64,000 bases of DNA from Zygnema circumcarinatum (Eukaryota > Streptophyta > Zygnematophyceae > Zygnematales > Zygnemataceae), in the NCBI GenBank assembly GCA_037447605.1, contig CM074804.1, positions 7,934,527-7,998,526 on the forward strand, in the 5' to 3' direction. A program made the translations under genes and the position numbers. Positions 58,764-64,000 of this stretch are shown here, piece by piece. The notes beneath the pieces are model-generated. The model was given only the letters and a program-made list of their open reading frames with translations, was not told the DNA's origin and did not search any database. Position 1 is the first letter of the stretch; each line of letters opens with the position of its first letter.

Positions 58764-59445
58764 CGATGTGGAACTCCACGTCAACAGTATTAATTCAAGG
58801 ATCAACGCCAGGATGCCTACGTGGCACCATTTCATTCGCCTATCCTTCGAAAAAAAATGTTCAGACTTCTTATCTGTCGGTGGATCTTTCAGCGTATCGG
58901 ATCCAGAATCGAATCTTTCCCGGATATCGGCACCGTTCGGCGGACCTTTGGCTCCGTCGATGTGACAAAACCGCCCGTTCCACTTCGCCGTTAAACTGCC
59001 GTAACGGAGCCTTTAAAAGCAACGCGTTCCATGCTTGTTCCACGTTGTCGTTAACCGGCCGTAACTGGACCGTTTAACTGCACAATGGCATGGACCTAGA
59101 AAATAGGCCCTCGTGTGAACGCGACCGTCGGCTCGTCGCTGTATAACTCCGATCGTGTTCACACGTGTACCCGCCCGCCTTGAGGGCACTGAACCCTCAA
59201 CCCCTTCAACCCCTGAACGTTGCAAATTCCCCTCACGCCTCCTTCTCCGCACTGCAGCTTCAAACCTTGAACCCTTCCAACTTAGACCTAAAACCCTGAA
59301 CCCTAAATCCTAACCCTAAGCCTGACGTTCCGAGCCCTCTTTCAGCCCTGCACACCCGATCCTACACCCTACACCCTACACCCTGCACCCTAAACCCTAA
59401 ACCCTAAACGCTAAACCCTAAATTCTAAACCCAAAATTCTGCAGC
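58764..59445. promoter_or_regulatory. bidirectional promoter with telomere-like motifs
   Basis: 682 bp between the BTB-BACK gene (-) and WDR75 (+). From about 59275 to 59440 there are many CCCTAAA and CCCTAAA-like units (AACCCTAAAT, TAACCCTAAG, CACCCTACACCC, AACCCTAAACCC). Telo-box motifs (AAACCCTA) are known promoter elements of plant ribosome-biogenesis genes, which fits a nucleolar WDR75. No gene seen. Confidence 0.6.
59275..59440. repeat. interstitial telomere-like repeats, CCCTAAA strand
   Basis: Degenerate array of CCCTAAA and CCCTACA units ending six bases before the WDR75 ATG. Confidence 0.8.
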
Positions 59446-62400
59446 ATGCGCGTGGCGGGCGGGCCGCTGGCGGAGCGGCCCTGCGCGGTGAGCGGCGACG
59501 GGGCGCAGGTGCTCTGCTGCGCAGGGGTCAGGGTCAAAGTCTTCAGCGCCGCGACGAAGGAGCTCGTGAGTGTGCGGGGTTCAGGATTTTAGGGTTTTGG
59601 AAGGGTATTAGGGTTATAGGGTGTGCAGGGCCAAGGGAGGGTTTTAGGGTTGAGAGGGAGAGGGATTGAGAGGTTGTGTTTAGGGTTTAGGACGTAGGGT
59701 TAGGGTTTAGTGGTTGAGGATGCCAATGTGGAAGGGTAGGGGAGGGAGAGGAGGGGTTGAGGGTTTAGGGTTTGGAGGAACTAAAGGGTTTAAGGTATTG
59801 CGGTTTGGAAGGGTTGAAGGGTAGGGTATGTGAGGGTTTAGGCGGCAGGAGGCTTTGGTTTACAGGCGGAGGATGTTAGAGGAAGGGTTTTAGGGTCCGG
59901 CGGAATGTAGGGTTTTGGAGGGTGGGGGACAGGCTTCCACGATTAGGGTTTAGGGTTTTGGAGGGTGGGGGACAGAGGCTTCCGGGAGTAGGGTTCAGGG
60001 TTTTGGAGGGTGGGGGTCGAAGGCTCCTGGGATTAGGGTTCAGGGTTTTGGAGGGTGGGGGACACGGGCTTCCGGGATAAGGGTTTAGGGTTCTGGAGGG
60101 TGGGGGACATAGGCTTCTGGGATTAGGGTTTAGGGTTTTGGAGGTCGAGAGTACAAATTGAGGGACTGGAATCGAAAATTTTAACTATTCTTACCGTAAT
60201 TATACAAACAAGAAGCGTTTTTTTAAGCTGCATTATAAAAGGAAAAACTGAGCTGAAGGAATTACATGTACTCCATGGAAACATTGGTAAGATACCCTTT
60301 TTTTCTATCATAACTTAAGCATAGAAACTGCAGGAATGCTCATCAGTGAACATGTGAACCAACGTCAAAACATTTAGTAGATTTCTACGGAGAGTCATTC
60401 CAACAAAACTAAACCGCATTGCCTATATGCAGGGCGAGAGCTTGAGGAAGTGTACCGGAAATTAGAAACCAGGAAGCTGTAAAGCAGAACACCAAATACC
60501 CAAAACCAGAAAACTCAAAACGGAAACCCAACAAACCATCAAACCATCAAACCATCAAACCATCATACCATCAAACCATCAACCCATCAACCATCAAACC
60601 ATCAAATCATCGATCCATCAAACCAGCCACCAGAAACTAAGCCCTGCCTTGTGCCTGTCTGTTTTCAGTTGGCTGTTTTGAGGGGCCACAAGCGTGACGT
60701 GACGAGCCTTGCTCCCGCGGACCGCCTCTCTTCTTCCTCGGGGCGGGCGGTCCTCCGACACGTGTGGACGGCCTCGCTGGACGGGACAGTGCGGCTGTGG
60801 GACTATGGCTCCGCCACGGAACTCCAATTCATTTATGTCGGATACCCTGTGGAATCAATGGTCAGGATTTGACTGAAATGCCACCTCTCTCTCTGTCTCT
60901 TTCTCACTCTCTCTCTCCCATTCCTGCCCTCCTGCTCCTCTGTTTGGGCAACTCTTGCTAACTATCTCTTTCCTAGTCTCAATTCCAATGATCAGTGTGA
61001 AGGCGAGGAGCAACACCAGGTCGAGACATTAAATAAGCAGTCAGGATTGAGTTTCCAGTTTAAAACTGAGTGTGCAGGGGAGTAGAATTGACCAACCTCC
61101 AATGCCCCTACCTATTGAACCAAATCAGTTAACCCCTGAAATCCTAAACCTCCAAACGTTGTAACATGCGTTTTTTGCAGGTTGTGGCTGAGCAACATGT
61201 GCCAGAACGCAAACTCCCAAAGAGGGTCGCTTACTTGTCAGTTTGGTGGGCAGGAGACAAAGGCCATGGTTGCCGTGTACTTGTTCTTGACCTAGATTCC
61301 GGACGACTCTCTTCTGACAGTCTGTTAAAGGTAGGATGGTTGGTTCTTTATTCTTCTAGCAGAATGTTTCTCCTTGTCTCCCACTCCTCTCCCTATGTTT
61401 TTCTTCATGTTTCCGACCTTAAATGAGCCTTGTCTTAGCATCCATTGCAGGTAGAACGACCCGGAAGACTTGTGAAGAGTCCGAAAGGAGGACTTTTGGG
61501 GATGGTGGTCGGAAATAAGGTGTGGGTTGCGCCATTATCAGAAGCTTCTCGGAAGGTGATGCCTGATAGAGGCACTTGGCTTCATCACAAGAAGGAGCTC
61601 CGGGTAATGGCGTTCAGCCCATCAGAAACTTCAGTGGCTGCCGGAGATATTGTGGGACGCATTATTGTTTGGCATAACATAGGGCATACAGAAAATAAGG
61701 ATGCGCTGCAAGGGTCGGGTAAGAAGGGGAGAGAAGGGGGTGGGAGAGGAAGTGGGACACAGGAAAGTGGAGTTCGAGAAGGAGACTCTGCTCAAGCTTG
61801 GAGCTCCTTTCATTGGCATCCATATGCTGTTCGCTGCCTTACTTTCAGTGCAGACGAAGCCTACCTTTTGTCAGGAGGTTATGAAACAGTTCTTGTCATA
61901 TGGCAGCTCGAAACAGGAGTTAAGCAGTTCCTTCCTCGCCTGGGAGCTGCTCTCACTGCTATTGTTCCCACTCCCAATGCGTCCACATTTGTGGTGCAGT
62001 TAGCAGACAATTCTCACTGTTGGATCAGTATTTCAGCGATGAGAGTGGAGAGATCCCTCCGTGGATTGGCTCCCAATCTCAATCTTGAGTGTTCCAAGGA
62101 GGTGCAGAGTGTGGTAGAAAACATCGTTCCTAGCAGGGTGGCTATGGACCCCAAAGAAGGGTATCTTGTTTCAGTCACCCTTACTGCAGGCCTGCAAATG
62201 TATGATCTGCAGAGGGATCGTCACGTGACAAGTGTTCAGGTAAGCATACGGCCCTGTAAGGATTCTACTAACAGTCGATGTTGGGCGGCGTAAGAATTGA
62301 AACTTGTAAAGTCTTTTTTCCGTTCTACGATATTCTATAGCATCAGTTCTTCGCTGCCGCTGATATTTGCATAGCATGGTTAGAGAATGGTGATGGGAAC

Positions 62401-63924
62401 TCCGCTCTACTCACAACTCGGAGATTCTAAAAGCTTGTTTTGCCTCTGCTTCAATTTTTTCAGGTAGCTCGGCGAAATTACATCTCTGAAGAGAAGACTG
62501 ACAGCACTCTCACAGAGAGAGTGTTGGACGCCGGAGTTTGGGTGACACATGTGGCATTCTCCCGCGACGGAAGTTGCATGGCCACAGTTGAAGTTCGACC
62601 ACCAGAAGAGGGGATAGGCCGCTCCACATGTCTGAAAATTTGGGAGAGAAACTCAACAGAAACTGCTGGGAATTCACAGGCATTCTCTGTCAACACTCAA
62701 GTAGATAACCCTCACAGGGGTCTCATTTCGTCTGTGGTTTTCAGCCCTGTAGAGAACATGCTAGTGACCTCCAGTGAGGGAGAGGGGAGCTCGTTTAAAG
62801 TATGGGTCTCTATGGAGCACGAAGGGAGAGAGGCCTTCTGCTGGAGGTGCAGGTCTTCTGCAGGATTCCGAGGAGAGAATTTTTGGGGAGCAGCTTTTTC
62901 CTCTGATGGAAGTCTACTAGCCATGGCCTCTGGGCACAGCATCACCCTTTGGAATCCCCATAGTAATGCTCTGCTCTGCGTTCTGCAAAGCCGGAGGAAG
63001 AAGGCGGTAGTGAAGAGAGTGGAGTTTTTGAAGGAGTCGCCCTTTTTGGTGGCTTTGGTGAAGGGAGAGGGGTTGTGGGAGACGACGGTGGTAGAGGTCT
63101 GGAATCTGCTCACTGCTTCACTATGGTGGGCATGTGCTCTTCCTGTTCAAAGCTTGGCGATGGATCCCCAAGACTCTCGAATGGCAGTTTTTGTGCCCTA
63201 TCCGAGAAAAGCGGCGGTAGGGAGGGGAAAGGATGGTGAGGAGGATAAGGGGACGAGGGAAGCTTCTCCAGGGGCTGTTATTGTGTTTTCTGTCAATGAG
63301 GGAGGGGTGACGCCTGTGGCTGTTTGGGAGGTGAGAGATGGGACAGGAGCTGTACTGCTCTTTGTGGGGAGAGGAGTAGGGAGGGAGGGGCAAGGGAGTC
63401 GGCTTGCGCTTCTGAATGAGCGAGGGGAATGCCTTGTGTGGGACCCTCTGAGATCCTCGGTGGAAGAAGATGATGATGAAGAGGAGGACCACGGAAAGCC
63501 AGAGGTGGCGGATAAGGGTAAGACCTCTCTCCCTCTCTCTCCCTCCCCCATACTCTCCCCCTTCCTCGACCCNNNNNNNNNNTCCCCCCCCCCTTCCCCC
63601 GCTCCCCTCTCCTCCCTCCCCCCTTGCCCCCCTCCCCGCTGCTCCCCTGCGTGTGCTGTGTTCTATGCGTTGTTTCCTTGGTACCTAAAATTCGACTCGG
63701 CTCTGTTGCCTGCTGCAGAACCTTCGGCTTTTGAGGCCATGTATGGGAGCTTGCCCCAACCACGTAAAGATTTGAATGCTGTTCCGTCGCATGGTGCGGT
63801 AGACAGGAAGTCATGGAAAGGGCTGTTAGACGGGCCCTCTCACGTGTTGCCGCCACTGCAGAGAATATACCCCGAGTTCATGGAAGCCATGCTGGAAAAG
63901 TTGAGTAATGCATCCAACAATTGA
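59446..63924 (+). CDS. WDR75: WDR75/UTP17-like WD40 nucleolar protein
   Basis: Small-subunit processome (t-UTP) protein needed for pre-rRNA transcription and processing. Six exons: 59446-59565, 60669-60860, 61181-61330, 61451-62239, 62464-63517, 63719-63924; 836 residues, close to the animal protein length. Start chosen at MRVAGGPLAERPCAVSGDGA with VKVFSAATKELLAVLRGHKR. WD40 units include HVWTASLDGTVRLWDYGS, LRVMAFSPSETSVAAGDIVG followed by RIIVWHN, FHWHPYAVRCLTFSADEAYL followed by SGGYETVLVIWQLETG, VTHVAFSRDGSCMATVEVRP followed by LKIWE, SVVFSPVENMLVTSSEGEGS followed by FKVW, and AAFSSDGSLLAMASGHSITL. The last exon has GPSHVLPPLQRIYPEFMEAM, the family's C-terminal signature. The last intron contains a 10-N assembly gap. 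Acidic EEDDDEEEDH precedes the gap intron. Confidence 0.92.
59566..60150. repeat. telomere-like TTTAGGG repeats and 46-60 bp minisatellite in intron 1
   Basis: Intron 1 of WDR75 begins with many TTTAGGG/TTAGGG units in the opposite orientation to those before the ATG. From about 59941 to 60140 a unit containing GATTAGGGTTTAGGGTTTTG and GAGGGTGGGGGACA is repeated about four times. Confidence 0.8.
60525..60622. repeat. 9-10 bp tandem repeat (AACCATCAA)
   Basis: About ten imperfect copies of ACCATCAA near the 3' end of WDR75 intron 1. Confidence 0.85.
63573..63582. other. assembly gap (10 N) in last WDR75 intron
   Basis: N run flanked by C-rich and CT-rich sequence. It lies inside an intron by the splice model, so the protein should be unaffected. 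Confidence 0.95.
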
Positions 63925-64000
63925 TGGAGCTGCCCTCTTCCTAATCACTTGACCCATGCTGTTCAATGTGCCGATTTTCTACTAGTCCGTGAGTGTTACT

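Overview
The window is nuclear DNA from a photosynthetic eukaryote of the green lineage. Most genes are split by many GT-AG introns. Several products carry plastid or thylakoid-lumen signals (lipoyl(octanoyl)transferase, plastid PDH E1-alpha, a lumenal FKBP). The products match plant families such as ATG101, LRB-type BTB-BACK, NADP-malic enzyme and a ferritin with the plant extension peptide. The very long GA/CT tracts near start codons and in introns resemble what I remember of zygnematophyte (Closterium-like) genomes. That placement is inference. Exon models below were assembled by hand from splice sites, codon phase and family similarity; exon lengths were checked for phase.

Layout. 1-741 (-): uncharacterised gene running off the left edge. 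2134-4738 (-): plastid LIP2. 4739-6834: repeat-rich, with a palindromic CCAATGG-type array. 6871-7833 (+) and 10185-11372 (-): two convergent Ser/Pro-rich proteins of unknown function with an assembly gap between them. 13031-15199 (+) and 18562-21035 (+): two ferritin-fold paralogues with the same exon skeleton, both lacking the ferroxidase ligands. Between them, 16198-18164 (-): a gene ending in a dsRNA-binding domain whose second intron is almost entirely an inverted copy of its own second exon. 22734-26224 (+): PDH E1-alpha. 27720-30097 (+): ATG101. 31867-34633 (+): NASP/SHNi-TPR histone chaperone. 35996-40315 (+): cobalamin-independent methionine synthase. 41124-42434 (-): serine acetyltransferase. 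44200-47582 (-): lumenal FKBP in nine exons. 48505-53882 (+): NADP-malic enzyme in 18 exons. 55080-58763 (-): BTB-BACK protein. 59446-63924 (+): WDR75/UTP17-like nucleolar WD40 protein, with interstitial telomere-like repeats around its first exon.

How the genes relate. Most are unrelated housekeeping genes. Two pairings are biochemically coherent: LIP2 makes the lipoyl arm used by plastid PDH, whose E1-alpha lies 18 kb away; methionine synthase and serine acetyltransferase are convergent neighbours that both serve sulfur amino acid synthesis. The most unusual part is 13.0-21.0 kb: the tandem non-ferroxidase ferritin-like genes and, between them, the dsRNA-binding-domain gene with a built-in exon-intron hairpin.
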